From NCBI RefSeq assembly GCF_947488135.1, contig NZ_CANKYW010000001.1, positions 124,001 through 188,000 on the forward strand: 64,000 nt of DNA, given 5' to 3'. Positions 28,460 to 37,232 of the stretch are shown here, piece by piece (position 1 is the first letter of the stretch; the number at the start of each line of letters is the position of its first letter). Source of the stretch: an uncultured Marivita sp. GTDB lineage: Bacteria > Pseudomonadota > Alphaproteobacteria > Rhodobacterales > Rhodobacteraceae. The translations under genes were made by a program, and so were the position numbers. The notes under the pieces are model-generated. The model did no database searches and was not told where the DNA came from. It saw only the letters and a list, made by a program, of their open reading frames with translations.

Positions 28460-29632
28460 ATGAACACCCATTACGATGATCTGGAAACCCGCAGCGCGGA
28501 TCAACGCGCCGCTGACCAGCTCGAGGCGCTGAACGCGCTGTTGCCGTCGCACGGGTTCGACCCGCTTGGCGATCTCGCGGAACTGGCCAAGCTCCCGGCT
28601 CTGCGGAAATCCGATCTGAGCCAGCGCCAGAAGGACGAACCCCCTTTCGGCGGTGTGCCTGTGTCCAATCTCGCGCATATTTTCCAATCGCCGGGGCCGA
28701 TCTACGAACCCGGTGGCGTGACGCGTGACTGGTGGCGTATGGGGCGCTTCCTGCACGCGGCGGGGATTGGCACCACGGACATCGTTCAGAACTGCTTCGG
28801 CTACCATCTGACCCCGGCGGGCATGATCTTTGAAAACGGCGCCCGTGCAGTCGGTGCGGTCGTGCTGCCCGCAGGCACCGGTCAGACCGAATTGCAGGTG
28901 CAGGCGGCACGCGACGTTGGCGTCACCGCCTATGCCGGGACGCCGGATTACCTCAAGGTGATCCTTGAGAAAGCCGACGAGATGGGAGTCGATCTGGGGA
29001 TCGTGAAAGCGGCCGTCGGTGGCGGTGCGCTCTTTCCGTCCTTGCGGCAATATTATCTGGACCGGGGTATTTCCTGTCTGCAATGCTACGCAACGGCAGA
29101 CCTTGGCAACATCGCCTATGAAAGCCCGGCGATGGAGGGCATGATCCTTGATGAAGGCGTGATCGTGGAAATCGTCACCCCCGGCACAGGCGATCCGGTC
29201 GCCGCGGGCGAGGTGGGTGAGGTGCTGGTGACATCACTCAACCCCGACTATCCGCTCGTGCGCTTTGCGACAGGCGATCTGAGCGCCATGATGCCCGGTC
29301 AAAGCCCATGCGGGCGCACCAATGCCCGTATCAAGGGCTGGATGGGCCGCGCCGATCAGACGACAAAGATCAAGGGCATGTTCGTCCGCCCCGAACAGGT
29401 GGCGGCTCTCGTGGCGAAACATGCCGAGATCGACCGCGCCCGTGTCGTTGCCAGTCGCGATGGCGAAATGGATGTGATGACCGTTCTGATCGAAACCAGC
29501 GCCAAGGATCCGGCAGCGTTCGAACCCAGCATCGCCGAGACACTCAAGCTCAAGGGACGGGTCGAACTGGTCTCGCCCGGTGAACTGCCGCGCGACGGTT
29601 TGGTGATCGAGGACGCCCGCAGCTACGATTAA
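28460..29632 (+). CDS. PaaK-like adenylate-forming protein with altered P-loop
   Basis: A 390-residue member of the phenylacetate--CoA ligase superfamily. The GDL motif (VRFATGDLSAMM) and the hinge (GRADQTTKIKGMFV) with a C-terminal ligase cap are present. However, where PaaK has the ATP-binding SSGTTG loop this protein reads HIFQSPGPIYEPGG (73-86), lacking the Ser/Thr-Gly signature. The protein is also shorter than the usual 430-440 residues. It may have lost ATP-dependent activation or use a variant site. A ribosome site AAGGAGAG precedes the ATG, and it closes the Liv operon. Confidence 0.8.
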   Translation: MNTHYDDLETRSADQRAADQLEALNALLPSHGFDPLGDLAELAKLPALRKSDLSQRQKDEPPFGGVPVSNLAHIFQSPGPIYEPGGVTRDWWRMGRFLHAAGIGTTDIVQNCFGYHLTPAGMIFENGARAVGAVVLPAGTGQTELQVQAARDVGVTAYAGTPDYLKVILEKADEMGVDLGIVKAAVGGGALFPSLRQYYLDRGISCLQCYATADLGNIAYESPAMEGMILDEGVIVEIVTPGTGDPVAAGEVGEVLVTSLNPDYPLVRFATGDLSAMMPGQSPCGRTNARIKGWMGRADQTTKIKGMFVRPEQVAALVAKHAEIDRARVVASRDGEMDVMTVLIETSAKDPAAFEPSIAETLKLKGRVELVSPGELPRDGLVIEDARSYD

Positions 29633-29671
29633 ACCGTCGTTATTGGATAACTTTCGCGTTTCGTGCGTTAT

Positions 29672-29691
29672 TCCTCCGAAGTGACGGAGGA
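29672..29691 (+). promoter_or_regulatory. Hairpin covering the ribosome site of the next gene
   Basis: TCCTCCG (29672-29678), loop AAGTGA, CGGAGGA (29685-29691). The right arm contains the GGAGG ribosome site 7 bases before the ATG at 29698, so folding would block translation. Trigger unknown. Confidence 0.5.
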
Positions 29692-29697
29692 TTCCCT

Positions 29698-31362
29698 ATG
29701 AAACGACTGGCTCTTTCCATGTCCACGGCGATGCTGCTGGTCAGCCCGGCTTGGGCGACCAGCGATCTGCTCATCATCGGCAACAGCGATCCGAGTGTGT
29801 TGCAGAGGCTCACCGGCAGCGGCGATCTGAACGACATGCAAGCCGCGTTCGAGGACCGCGGCGCGGATGTCAGCCTCGTCACCGAGGCGCAGGCGGATGC
29901 GATGCGCGAGGCGTTGCGGTCGTTCACCGATGGGCTCGATGCCACCACCGACGATGTCGGCATGGTTCTGACCGGTCGGTTCGTGTCAACGGTGGCAGGC
30001 AGCTATCTTTTGCCGGCGGATGCGTCCGAGGACATGACACTCGGGCAGATCCTGACCGACGGTTTCCCGCTCGACGCGCTTTATGCGGTGGCCGCTGAAT
30101 ATCCCGGACGCGCGCTGATCGTGCTGGGCGAGGTGGAGACCGAATGGGAGCTTCCCGCGGGTGTGTCCCTGACCTTGCCGCTCCGCGACATTCCGCAGGG
30201 CGTGACCGTGGCGATCGGCCCGGCAGGAGATGCGGCGCGGTTCGTGGACCGCTTGTCCGATGCGACCGGCGAAGACGTGCTGCCCCTCGCACGAGAGGCA
30301 GGGCTGAGCCTTCTGGGCTTCATGCCGCGTGAATTGCCGCTGTTTGAAGGCACCGATGTCACCTTGCCGCAGATCGAGAACGAGACATCAAACGACGACC
30401 GCACGGCCCAGGACACGGCCGCGTGGCAACGGGCGCTCGCCGCTGATACGGAGGCGGGTTACGAGACCTATCTCGCCGCGTTTCCCGAAGGCCGGAATGC
30501 AGGCGAGGCCCGGCAACGGCTGACCACGATACGGTCCGAGCCCTTCTACCGCGAAAAACAGGCCGAGACGGACTTGTCCCTGTCGCGGGATGCCCGGCGC
30601 GAAATCCAACGTGATCTCTCGCTCTTGGGCTACAACACCCGTGGCATCGACGGCATCTTCGGGCGCGGCACGCGCGGGGCGCTGACCGCTTGGCAGAACG
30701 AGAACGGTTTGACCGCGTCGGGCTATCTCGATTCCGACCAAATTGCGCGTCTTGATGCCCAGGCCGAACGCCGCGCGGCGGAGCTCGAGGAAGAAGCCCG
30801 CCAGCGGCAGGCCGAATTGGAGCGGCAGGACCGCACTTTCTGGTCCGAGACCGGAGCGCAGGGCGATGAGGCGGGGTTCCGCGCATATCTCAAACGGTTC
30901 CCCGACGGGCTTTATGCCGAAGAGGCGCAAGGTCGGCTGGACGATATCGAAGCGCAGCGCCGTGCCCAGGCCGAAGACGAAGATCGCCGCCGCTGGCAGA
31001 TCGCGCGCGAGACCGACACCGAAGCAGGCTACCGCGCCTATCTGGCGGAACGTCCGAACGGGGCCTTTACCGAAGAGGCGCGCGCGCGGATCGACTATTT
31101 CAACAACAATTCCGAGCAGATCGCGATACAGGAACGGGCACAGGCCGAAGAGGCGGCGCTGGGTCTCAACGCGGTCACGCGGCGTCTGGCCGAAGGACGG
31201 CTCGCCGATCTTGGTCTCGAACCCGGTGAGGTGGACGGAACATTTGACGAAAGCGCCCGCCGCGCCATTCGCCGCTACCAGGACGCCCGCAACCTGCGCG
31301 TTTCGGGATATCTGGATCAGGCGACTGTCGTCCGACTGATGGCGGACACGATCCTGCGCTAG
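29698..31362 (+). CDS. Periplasmic protein with degenerate caspase-like, peptidoglycan-binding and triplicate repeat domains
   Basis: A 554-residue exported protein (signal peptide MKRLALSMSTAMLLVSPAWA). Residues 22-215 look like a caspase-type p20 fold (LLIIGN, L-NDMQAAFEDRGADVSLV, VLTG, ALIVLGE), but the usual GHG histidine and D-C-R cysteine are missing. Two PG_binding_1 domains follow (about 295-352 and 483-554). Three copies of a ~34-residue repeat with the core DTEAGY-YL-FP-G occur at 242-275, 381-414 and 432-465, with coiled coil between. A scaffold at the cell wall is inferred. It is probably monocistronic. Confidence 0.8.
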   Translation: MKRLALSMSTAMLLVSPAWATSDLLIIGNSDPSVLQRLTGSGDLNDMQAAFEDRGADVSLVTEAQADAMREALRSFTDGLDATTDDVGMVLTGRFVSTVAGSYLLPADASEDMTLGQILTDGFPLDALYAVAAEYPGRALIVLGEVETEWELPAGVSLTLPLRDIPQGVTVAIGPAGDAARFVDRLSDATGEDVLPLAREAGLSLLGFMPRELPLFEGTDVTLPQIENETSNDDRTAQDTAAWQRALAADTEAGYETYLAAFPEGRNAGEARQRLTTIRSEPFYREKQAETDLSLSRDARREIQRDLSLLGYNTRGIDGIFGRGTRGALTAWQNENGLTASGYLDSDQIARLDAQAERRAAELEEEARQRQAELERQDRTFWSETGAQGDEAGFRAYLKRFPDGLYAEEAQGRLDDIEAQRRAQAEDEDRRRWQIARETDTEAGYRAYLAERPNGAFTEEARARIDYFNNNSEQIAIQERAQAEEAALGLNAVTRRLAEGRLADLGLEPGEVDGTFDESARRAIRRYQDARNLRVSGYLDQATVVRLMADTILR

Positions 31363-31402
31363 GACATACGATCACCGTCGCCCGACCCGGCGGCGGTGAT
31401 CG

Positions 31403-31711
31403 TCAATCCAGTTCGGTCCAGGGCCAGGGCTTCACGTTGCTGGCAGCGGTCTGATACCGCGCGGCTTTGGCTATCCAGATGCCTAAATCGGTGCCGAACT
31501 CCGCCAGTCGTTCATTCGGCTGCTTGTTGTTCACCAGCATGATGACGAATTGCACGATGGTCATGACGCCCAGCACCGTTTGCGCGACGGAAATCATGAT
31601 CGCGATGAGGATCATATATAGAAGCCGCTCAGGAAGGCCGTCGGCCTTGGCAGGCTCCATCTGTTCACCGTTCAGGCGCCCTGAAACCTTGTCTTCGTCA
31701 TGGGATGACAT
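31403..31711 (-). CDS. DUF4389 membrane protein
   Basis: A 102-residue protein with a hydrophilic N-terminus (about 1-28), then PERLLYMILIAIMISVAQTVLGVMTIVQFVIMLV, giving one long or two short helices, and NERLAEFGTDLGIWIAKAARYQTAASNVKPWPW. The last part is the signature of DUF4389. Role unknown; inner membrane by prediction. It converges on the caspase-like gene with 40 bp between. A GGAAGGAC ribosome site precedes the ATG. Confidence 0.85.
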   Translation of the reverse strand: MSSHDEDKVSGRLNGEQMEPAKADGLPERLLYMILIAIMISVAQTVLGVMTIVQFVIMLVNNKQPNERLAEFGTDLGIWIAKAARYQTAASNVKPWPWTELD

Positions 31712-31872
31712 CGCGGCGTCCTTCCGTGTCGCATGTGGTGCGTCAACTATAATACGTAATCAGCGCAAGTGCGAACGCGCATGATCTTCGGTTCGCCCGG
31801 AGGACTATTTTTTTGCCAGTCCGGTGCATGTCCCCGAAATCTCGGGATGAGAGGCCAGCGTCGTTCCGACAA

Positions 31873-31902
31873 ACAAAAAAGCCGCCCCAAAGGACGGCTT
31901 TC
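31873..31902 (-). terminator. Terminator of rpmJ
   Basis: On the minus strand AAAGCCGTCC-ttt-GGGGCGGCTTT is followed by TTTGTTTG. It ends the rpmJ transcript. Confidence 0.85.
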
Positions 31903-31924
31903 TCGCAAAATCTGCGGGGTCCGC

Positions 31925-32050
31925 TTAGCCCTGACGGGCTTTGAACCGGCGCTGCGTCTTGTTGATGACGTAAACGCGGCCCTTACGGCGCACAACGCGG
32001 CAGTCGCGATGGCGGTTCTTCAGCGAACGAAGCGAGTTCTTGACCTTCAT
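31925..32050 (-). CDS. rpmJ: 50S ribosomal protein L36 (bL36)
   Basis: A 41-residue basic protein beginning [20 protein letters not shown] and ending RRFKARQG. It is the alphaproteobacterial, zinc-free form of L36: only one cysteine (Cys17) remains of the Cys-Cys-Cys-His site. It is too short for a usual open-frame cut-off but certain from sequence. A strong ribosome site (AGAGGAGAG on the minus strand) lies before the ATG, and a terminator follows. tRNA-Val lies upstream on the same strand. Confidence 0.97.
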   Translation of the reverse strand: MKVKNSLRSLKNRHRDCRVVRRKGRVYVINKTQRRFKARQG

Positions 32051-32132
32051 TGGGTCTCTCCTCTTATCGCGGCGCGCGAGCGCCTTGGTGGTTGCGGGTG
32101 CCCCGAGCCAAAGCCCGAGACGGCGAATTCAA

Positions 32133-32207
32133 TGGTGGGCGATACAAGGTTCGAACTTGTGACCCCTTCGATGTCAACGAAGTGCTCTACCACTGAGCTA
32201 ATCGCCC
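32133..32207 (-). tRNA. tRNA-Val (anticodon GAC)
   Basis: A complete 75-nt cloverleaf with encoded CCA. Acceptor GGGCGAT/ATCGCCC, D arm GCTC/GAGC, anticodon arm CTTCG/CGAAG with loop TTGACAT (anticodon GAC, reads GUC), T arm ACAAG-TTCGAAC-CTTGT. Confidence 0.97.
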
Positions 32208-32353
32208 TTTGAGCCGTTACGATTCACACACCCCAAACAAAAGGGGCGCGTCAAGCCGCGCCGGTGGAGCGGTCTATAAAAGGAGTCGTAACGGGGATCA
32301 AGGGCTTTGGTCAGAGAAAAAATCAGTCTATGTATGGGACATAGGGAGAGCAT

Positions 32354-33217
32354 ATGCCCAAAGTCGCGTACCATCTCGTTCAGCCGGAAGCCCACACCTC
32401 GCGGGTGGTCTTCGCGTCGCCGCATTCGGGTCGCGACTACAGCTGGAATTTCATGCGGTACACGGCTCTGGACGAGGTGACAATCAGGTCGTCCGAGGAT
32501 GCGTTTGTCGACCGGTTGTTCGATTGCGCCCCGCAATTCGGCGCCCCGTTCATCAAGGCAGGCGCCCCGCGCGCCTATATCGACCTGAATCGCTCTGCCG
32601 AGGAACTGGACCCTGCACTGATCGAAGGTGTCCGGCGTCAGACCCACAACCCCCGGATCGCGTCCGGGCTTGGGGTCGTCCCGCGTGTCGTGGCGAATGG
32701 CCGCCCGATCTATCGCGGCAAATTGCCTTTGGCCGAAGCGGAGCGCCGGATCACGCAATTCTGGCATCCTTACCACACCCAATTGCGCAAATTGATCCAG
32801 CAGGCCCACACGCGCTTCGGCGAGGCGATCCTGATCGATTGCCACTCGATGCCGCACGAGGCGCTGGACGGGGTCGCCAAATCAACCGCCCGCCGTCCGC
32901 AGATCGTCTTGGGCGACCGGTTCGGCGCATCGGCTAGCCAGACGGTCGTGGATCAGATCGAAGCGGCCTTTACAGATGCCGGGTTGGTCGTGGCGCGCAA
33001 CACACCCTTTGCCGGCGCGTATATCACCCAAGCCTACGGCCGCCCCTCCCGCAATCAACACGCTGTGCAGATCGAGATCGACCGCTCGATCTACATGGAC
33101 GAACGACAGGTGCGCCCGAACGCCAATTTCCACAACTTCCGCAAATTGCTCCGCAGCGTCATCGCCGAGATCGCGGCGACCGGACAGACGGACGAGATGC
33201 CGCTGGCGGCGGAGTGA
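32354..33217 (+). CDS. N-formylglutamate amidohydrolase
   Basis: A 287-residue enzyme of the FGase family (HutG-type), which releases formate and glutamate from N-formylglutamate in histidine breakdown or removes formyl groups. Signs are VVFASPHSGRDYS, the Asp/Arg stretch PRAYIDLNRSAEELDP, FWHPYHTQLRKLI, and the metal/acid site LIDCHSMPH. The start at 32354 has AGGGAGAG upstream. No hut genes surround it, so the physiological role here may be different. It converges on lpxK with 1 bp between stops. Confidence 0.9.
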   Translation: MPKVAYHLVQPEAHTSRVVFASPHSGRDYSWNFMRYTALDEVTIRSSEDAFVDRLFDCAPQFGAPFIKAGAPRAYIDLNRSAEELDPALIEGVRRQTHNPRIASGLGVVPRVVANGRPIYRGKLPLAEAERRITQFWHPYHTQLRKLIQQAHTRFGEAILIDCHSMPHEALDGVAKSTARRPQIVLGDRFGASASQTVVDQIEAAFTDAGLVVARNTPFAGAYITQAYGRPSRNQHAVQIEIDRSIYMDERQVRPNANFHNFRKLLRSVIAEIAATGQTDEMPLAAE

Positions 33218-33218
33218 T

Positions 33219-34211
33219 CTAAGCGAACAGCTTTTGCAGCGCGTCTTTGAGTGGGGCGTCATCCGATAGGGTAAGGCGAACCGGCACGGTCAAAACTTTC
33301 ATCCGATAGCTTTGCGGTAGACGCACCGCGTCTTTCTCGGTCGTCACAAGCTGGGCCCGCGCCGCCTGCGCGTCCTTTTCCAGCCGCGCAAGAAGGGCAG
33401 AGGTCAGCGGTTGGTGATCGTCCAGCGCCCGCGTTTCGACGAGGTCCGCCCCGAGGTCGCGGAGTGTGAGAAAGAACTTCTCTGGATGGCCGATCCCGGC
33501 GAAGGCCAGGCAGCGCAAGCCGTCCCAATCCATGCCAGTCTGCAACGGTGCAAGCTGGCCGGTCAAGTGGGGGATCGCTATCTCTGCGCCCCACTGATCC
33601 GCGAACCGCGCCTGCGCGTCGTCCGGACCGATGGACAGCACCAGGTCCGCGCGCGCCATCGCACGGGCCACCGGTTCGCGCAGGGGCCCCGCCGGGATAC
33701 AGCGCCCGTTGCCGAAACCACGGGATGCATCGACCACGATCAGCGTGAAATCCTTGGCCAGCGCTGGGTTCTGTAACCCGTCATCCAGCAGGATCACCTC
33801 TGCACCCGCGTCGACCGCGGCCCGCGCGCCTGCCGCGCGATCTTTCGCCACCCAAACCGTTCCGAAGGCCGCGAGCAACAAGGGCTCGTCGCCCACATCC
33901 GACGCGCCGTGCCGACGTGGATCAACGCGGATCGGACCCTCCATTGACCCGCCATAGCCGCGCGACACGACATGCGCGGTCTTGCCCATATCCGCCAGCA
34001 TCTGCATCAGTGCGATGACCGTCGGTGTCTTGCCCGTCCCGCCGGCATTCACATTGCCGACACAGATCACCGGAACCCCCACCCGGACCGGTGTCCCGGT
34101 GCGCAACCGACGTGCCGTCAGCGCGGCATAGATCGCGCCGAGCGGGCTGAGAAGCCGTGCGCGAAGGCCTGGTGCATCAGGCGGCGCGTCCCAGAAGGCG
34201 GGGGCCTTCAC
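33219..34211 (-). CDS. lpxK: Tetraacyldisaccharide 4'-kinase
   Basis: The lipid A 4'-kinase, 330 residues, an inner membrane-associated enzyme that phosphorylates the tetraacyldisaccharide. An N-terminal hydrophobic stretch ([17 protein letters not shown]) is followed by the P-loop [13 protein letters not shown] and the kinase motifs VISRGYG-type [18 protein letters not shown] and [11 protein letters not shown]. The GTG start at 34211 overlaps the waaA stop as GTGA, so the genes are coupled. The frame is open to 35018, but that part is antisense-like sequence over waaA. Confidence 0.94.
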   Translation of the reverse strand: MKAPAFWDAPPDAPGLRARLLSPLGAIYAALTARRLRTGTPVRVGVPVICVGNVNAGGTGKTPTVIALMQMLADMGKTAHVVSRGYGGSMEGPIRVDPRRHGASDVGDEPLLLAAFGTVWVAKDRAAGARAAVDAGAEVILLDDGLQNPALAKDFTLIVVDASRGFGNGRCIPAGPLREPVARAMARADLVLSIGPDDAQARFADQWGAEIAIPHLTGQLAPLQTGMDWDGLRCLAFAGIGHPEKFFLTLRDLGADLVETRALDDHQPLTSALLARLEKDAQAARAQLVTTEKDAVRLPQSYRMKVLTVPVRLTLSDDAPLKDALQKLFA

Positions 34212-35434
34212 GGCGCACCCTCCATCGCATCCAGCCATTCGTTGATTTGCGTCAGCACCAGATCGACCGTTTCCGCACCCGCTGACACCACGTTCCACCC
34301 CGCATGCGCCATCGCCGCCGCGCGATCGGGGGCGATGAGATGCGAGACCGCGGCGCTCAAGGATTCCATGTCCTTCACGATCCTTCCAGCACCGGCCGCC
34401 ACGAGCCGCGAATAGGCGTCGAGGTGACGCCCGACATGCGGGCCGTAAAGGATTGCGGATCCAAGGGCCGCTGCCATCATCGGCGATTGACCCCCGGTCT
34501 TGACCGCCAGCGATCCACCCAGAAAGCACAGCGGGGCGAGACGATACCAAAGCCCAAGTTCGGCATCGTCCGCCACAAGCAATACCTGCGTGTTTTCGTC
34601 TGGCATCTCGCCGTGCTCCCACCTGGCCAAGCGCAATCCGATGTCCTGGCATTGCTCGGCCATGAAGGGCTCGTCCTGCGGATCGGCAGGCACCACCACC
34701 AGCAGCAGGCGATGCGCCAGCCGGGCGGCGCGTCGGTGCGCGCGCAAAACCGCGTCGGCCTCGTCGCGCTGGATCAGAGCGCCCAGCCAGACAGGACGAC
34801 CCGCCAGCGCATGGGTCATCTCTTCGTGCAGCCCATCGTGGCTCGACAGGGGAAACACCTCGGGTTCCAGCGGCGAGGCCACCTCGATCCGGTCCTCCAG
34901 AACACCCAATCGGCGCAGGCGGGTCGCGGCTTTGCGATCCTGGGCGAGGATGACATGAAAGAGGCTCAAGGCCCCGGCCGATGCGTCCGGCAGGAAACGC
35001 TTGGACGGTTGCCGCCATGTCGCGTCTGCCGCATCCACCAGCAAAAGATGCGCGCCCTGCTCGGCGGCCTCGTGGATCAACGCGGGCCGCAACCCGTTTC
35101 CCGCCCAGACAAGGATGTCGGGCCGCCAGTGATGCAGAAACCTGTGAACATCGCTCAGCGTTTCCGAAGGCGGTGCGCTGACGGGATGACCGTCCAGGTC
35201 GAAATTGTCGCTTTGGGTCGAATCGCAGGTCAGCAGAACCGAAAAATCATCGCGCTGCTGTTGCAGGCGTTTGACCAGCGTCAGAAGCGTCTCCAAGCGG
35301 GCGCGCGTGTCGCTGTGCAGCCAAAGTATCGGGCCTGCGGGACGATCCGGCCAAAGCGCTGCTTCGCCGACAAGCCGGTCCTGTCCCCGCGCCAGCGCCA
35401 GATAGGCGGTCAGACTGAAGGGCCTGCGCGGCAA
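34208..35434 (-). CDS. waaA: 3-deoxy-D-manno-octulosonic acid transferase (Kdo transferase)
   Basis: A 408-residue GT30 glycosyltransferase that adds Kdo to lipid A precursor. Family signs are [16 protein letters not shown], the acceptor-side [17 protein letters not shown] and the CMP-Kdo-binding region [35 protein letters not shown]. It starts at a TTG (35434-35432): AGGA lies 8 bases before it, and a stop codon closes the frame shortly upstream with no ATG or GTG in between. It comes 4 bp after the DUF4170 gene and overlaps lpxK. Confidence 0.9.
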   Translation of the reverse strand: MPRRPFSLTAYLALARGQDRLVGEAALWPDRPAGPILWLHSDTRARLETLLTLVKRLQQQRDDFSVLLTCDSTQSDNFDLDGHPVSAPPSETLSDVHRFLHHWRPDILVWAGNGLRPALIHEAAEQGAHLLLVDAADATWRQPSKRFLPDASAGALSLFHVILAQDRKAATRLRRLGVLEDRIEVASPLEPEVFPLSSHDGLHEEMTHALAGRPVWLGALIQRDEADAVLRAHRRAARLAHRLLLVVVPADPQDEPFMAEQCQDIGLRLARWEHGEMPDENTQVLLVADDAELGLWYRLAPLCFLGGSLAVKTGGQSPMMAAALGSAILYGPHVGRHLDAYSRLVAAGAGRIVKDMESLSAAVSHLIAPDRAAAMAHAGWNVVSAGAETVDLVLTQINEWLDAMEGAP

Positions 35435-35446
35435 GTGGTCAGTCCT
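35432..35446 (-). promoter_or_regulatory. Ribosome site and TTG start of waaA
   Basis: AGGA (35446-35443) is 8 bases before TTG (35434-35432). It lies at the end of the DUF4170 gene, so coupled translation is likely. Confidence 0.6.
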
Positions 35447-35675
35447 GCGCTTCGGGGTCCGACGTGCTGGCCGCCATCAGTTGTTCGAGATCGCCCATGA
35501 AATAGCGCATGTGGGCATTGTCGACGGTCCGCTGCGCTTCGGTTTTCCATGCGTCATAAGCCGATTTGCGATCCGGGAAGATGCCGACGACATGGATGTT
35601 TTCGGGATCCTTGAAGACGTTTTCTGTGGGCGTCACCAGTTCTCCGCCAAAAACGATATGCAGATGCTGGGCCAT
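35439..35675 (-). CDS. DUF4170 protein
   Basis: A 78-residue protein of the DUF4170 family (HIVFGGELVTPTENVFKDPENIHVVGIFPDRKSAYDAWKTEAQRTVDNAHMRYF). No function is known. In alphaproteobacteria it is regularly next to Kdo transferase, as here, so a link to LPS core assembly is suggested. The ATG at 35675 has AAGGA 7 bases upstream; an open frame to 35723 has no support. The stop is 4 bp before waaA. Confidence 0.88.
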   Translation of the reverse strand: MAQHLHIVFGGELVTPTENVFKDPENIHVVGIFPDRKSAYDAWKTEAQRTVDNAHMRYFMGDLEQLMAASTSDPEAQD

Positions 35676-35738
35676 GATGCGTTCCTTCTTTGCTGCGGTG
35701 CGGCCAACGTAAGAAGCCGCCATGTCGGGTCAAGGTGA

Positions 35739-36359
35739 TTACGGCAAACTCTGCGCAATCAGCCCCTTGATGGCGCGCGCGTGCTCTGGTGTGGCGCCGC
35801 AGACATCGTGGGTCAGCTCGCGGGCGCGATCCATGAGGTGATCCGGGTCCGCGATCTCGTCGATCAGACCCCAGGTCAGGGCGTCGTCGGTCGGTATCTT
35901 CTGTCCCGCCATCAGGATCATCTTTGCCCGCGACGGACCGACAAGCGCAGACAAGCGCGCCGGGTCCGAGGGTTGCGGCAAAAAGCCAAGCTTCATCACC
36001 GGATAGAAGACCTTGGTGCCCGGCACCGCGATCCGCAGGTCGCAGGCCAGAACCATCCCCAACGCGCCCCCGGCGGCAGTCCCGTTGAGCGCGGTGATGG
36101 TCAGTCCGGAATGCCGTACGATGGCACCCGACAGCCGTTCCCATAGCGGGCTCAGGGCAAGCCCGGCCTTCGCCGCCTCAAGGTCGGCCCCGGCCGAAAA
36201 CACCTTGCCCTGACCGGTCAGGATGATCGCCCGAGCGCCGCGCGCCTCCTCGACGCCGACACACAGCGCCTCGAGCATGTCGGCGGTCAGTGAATTGGCC
36301 TTGTCCGGGCGGTTTATGGTCAGGACACACAGCGTGCCGTCGTTTTCGACCTCGATCAC
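35739..36359 (-). CDS. Crotonase-fold protein (enoyl-CoA hydratase/isomerase family)
   Basis: A 206-residue protein of the crotonase superfamily. The CoA-binding oxyanion part is KVFSAGADLEAA and ALNGTAAGGALGMVLACDLRIA. The two glutamates that perform hydration in classical enoyl-CoA hydratase are replaced: the first falls on Gly (GGALGMV) and the second on Val (YPVMKLG). It is also about 50 residues shorter than usual. An isomerase, hydrolase or unknown reaction is more likely than hydration. The start overlaps the SDR stop (ATGA), so the two act together. Confidence 0.82.
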   Translation of the reverse strand: MIEVENDGTLCVLTINRPDKANSLTADMLEALCVGVEEARGARAIILTGQGKVFSAGADLEAAKAGLALSPLWERLSGAIVRHSGLTITALNGTAAGGALGMVLACDLRIAVPGTKVFYPVMKLGFLPQPSDPARLSALVGPSRAKMILMAGQKIPTDDALTWGLIDEIADPDHLMDRARELTHDVCGATPEHARAIKGLIAQSLP

Positions 36360-37108
36360 AGCAGGCCGACCTCTTTGCGGATGTTCTCATCCCGCAACGA
36401 GATCTCTTCGCCCAGATAGGCGTCCGCATCGGTCCCGCACATCCAGAGCAACGCCTTGGCGGGCCAGTCGGCCGGAATGTGATCGGACCAATCCAGTTGG
36501 CTGACAGGGTTGATGCCGCTCGCCTTGATCTCGCGCTGCATCTGGGTGGCCACGGTGCCGGGTGACAGGCCCATCGCGCGGATGCTGTGATCCGCCATTT
36601 CCTTGTGCAGGCACATGGTCAGCATCGCCGCCCCGGCCTTGGATGCGCAGTAATGCGACCAGGCCTCGACCGGGCCATGCGCTGCGCCGGAACTGACGGT
36701 CAGGATGGTCCCGCCGCCAGCCGCCTGCATCACCGGCAATGCCGCGCGCATCCCGTGGAACACGCCCTTGAGATTGATGTCGATCACCTGACCCCAGCTT
36801 TCGGGGTCGGCCTCGTCCATGCGGGCGATGGGTTCGATTACGCCCGCATTGTTGATCAGGATGTCCAAACCGCCAAACGCGGTGACACAGTTTTCCACCG
36901 CCTGCGCCACTTCCCAGTAGCGGCTGATGTCGCAGGGAATGGCGACGGCGGTCTTGCCGATTTCGCCCGCAAGATCGGCGATGCTGTCGGCCGAGCGCGC
37001 CACAAGCGCGACATTGGCCCCCGCTTTGGCGAAAACCCGCGCAGCTTCGGCACCGATGCCGCGGCTGGCGCCTGTAATCAGCACAGTACGTCCGGTGAGA
37101 TCGGTCAT
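36356..37108 (-). CDS. Short-chain dehydrogenase/reductase
   Basis: A 250-residue classical SDR. NAD(P)-binding motif TGASRGIG (12-19), the NNAG motif in LINNAGVIEP, the catalytic Ser in VSSGAAHG and the Tyr-Lys pair in HYCASKAG. After Gly-rich motif the residue pattern favours NADP only weakly. Substrate unknown. It lies upstream of and overlapping the crotonase gene, so it may reduce or oxidise the hydroxyacyl partner of that protein. Confidence 0.87.
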   Translation of the reverse strand: MTDLTGRTVLITGASRGIGAEAARVFAKAGANVALVARSADSIADLAGEIGKTAVAIPCDISRYWEVAQAVENCVTAFGGLDILINNAGVIEPIARMDEADPESWGQVIDINLKGVFHGMRAALPVMQAAGGGTILTVSSGAAHGPVEAWSHYCASKAGAAMLTMCLHKEMADHSIRAMGLSPGTVATQMQREIKASGINPVSQLDWSDHIPADWPAKALLWMCGTDADAYLGEEISLRDENIRKEVGLL

Positions 37109-37232
37109 GCGATGGCCTCCCTAATTCGTTCACAGCAGTGCTACTTCGGACTGCGGGCGGGGTCCACCCACTTGACCCCCGGGGGCAGGAGGCAGAAGTT
37201 GGGAATGGCATTTTGTTTTGAAGGATACCGCC

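Noticed and set aside
34212-35018. N-terminal extension of LpxK
   Set aside because: It is out-of-frame sequence within waaA, Arg- and Gly-rich; the GTGA overlap marks the start at 34211.
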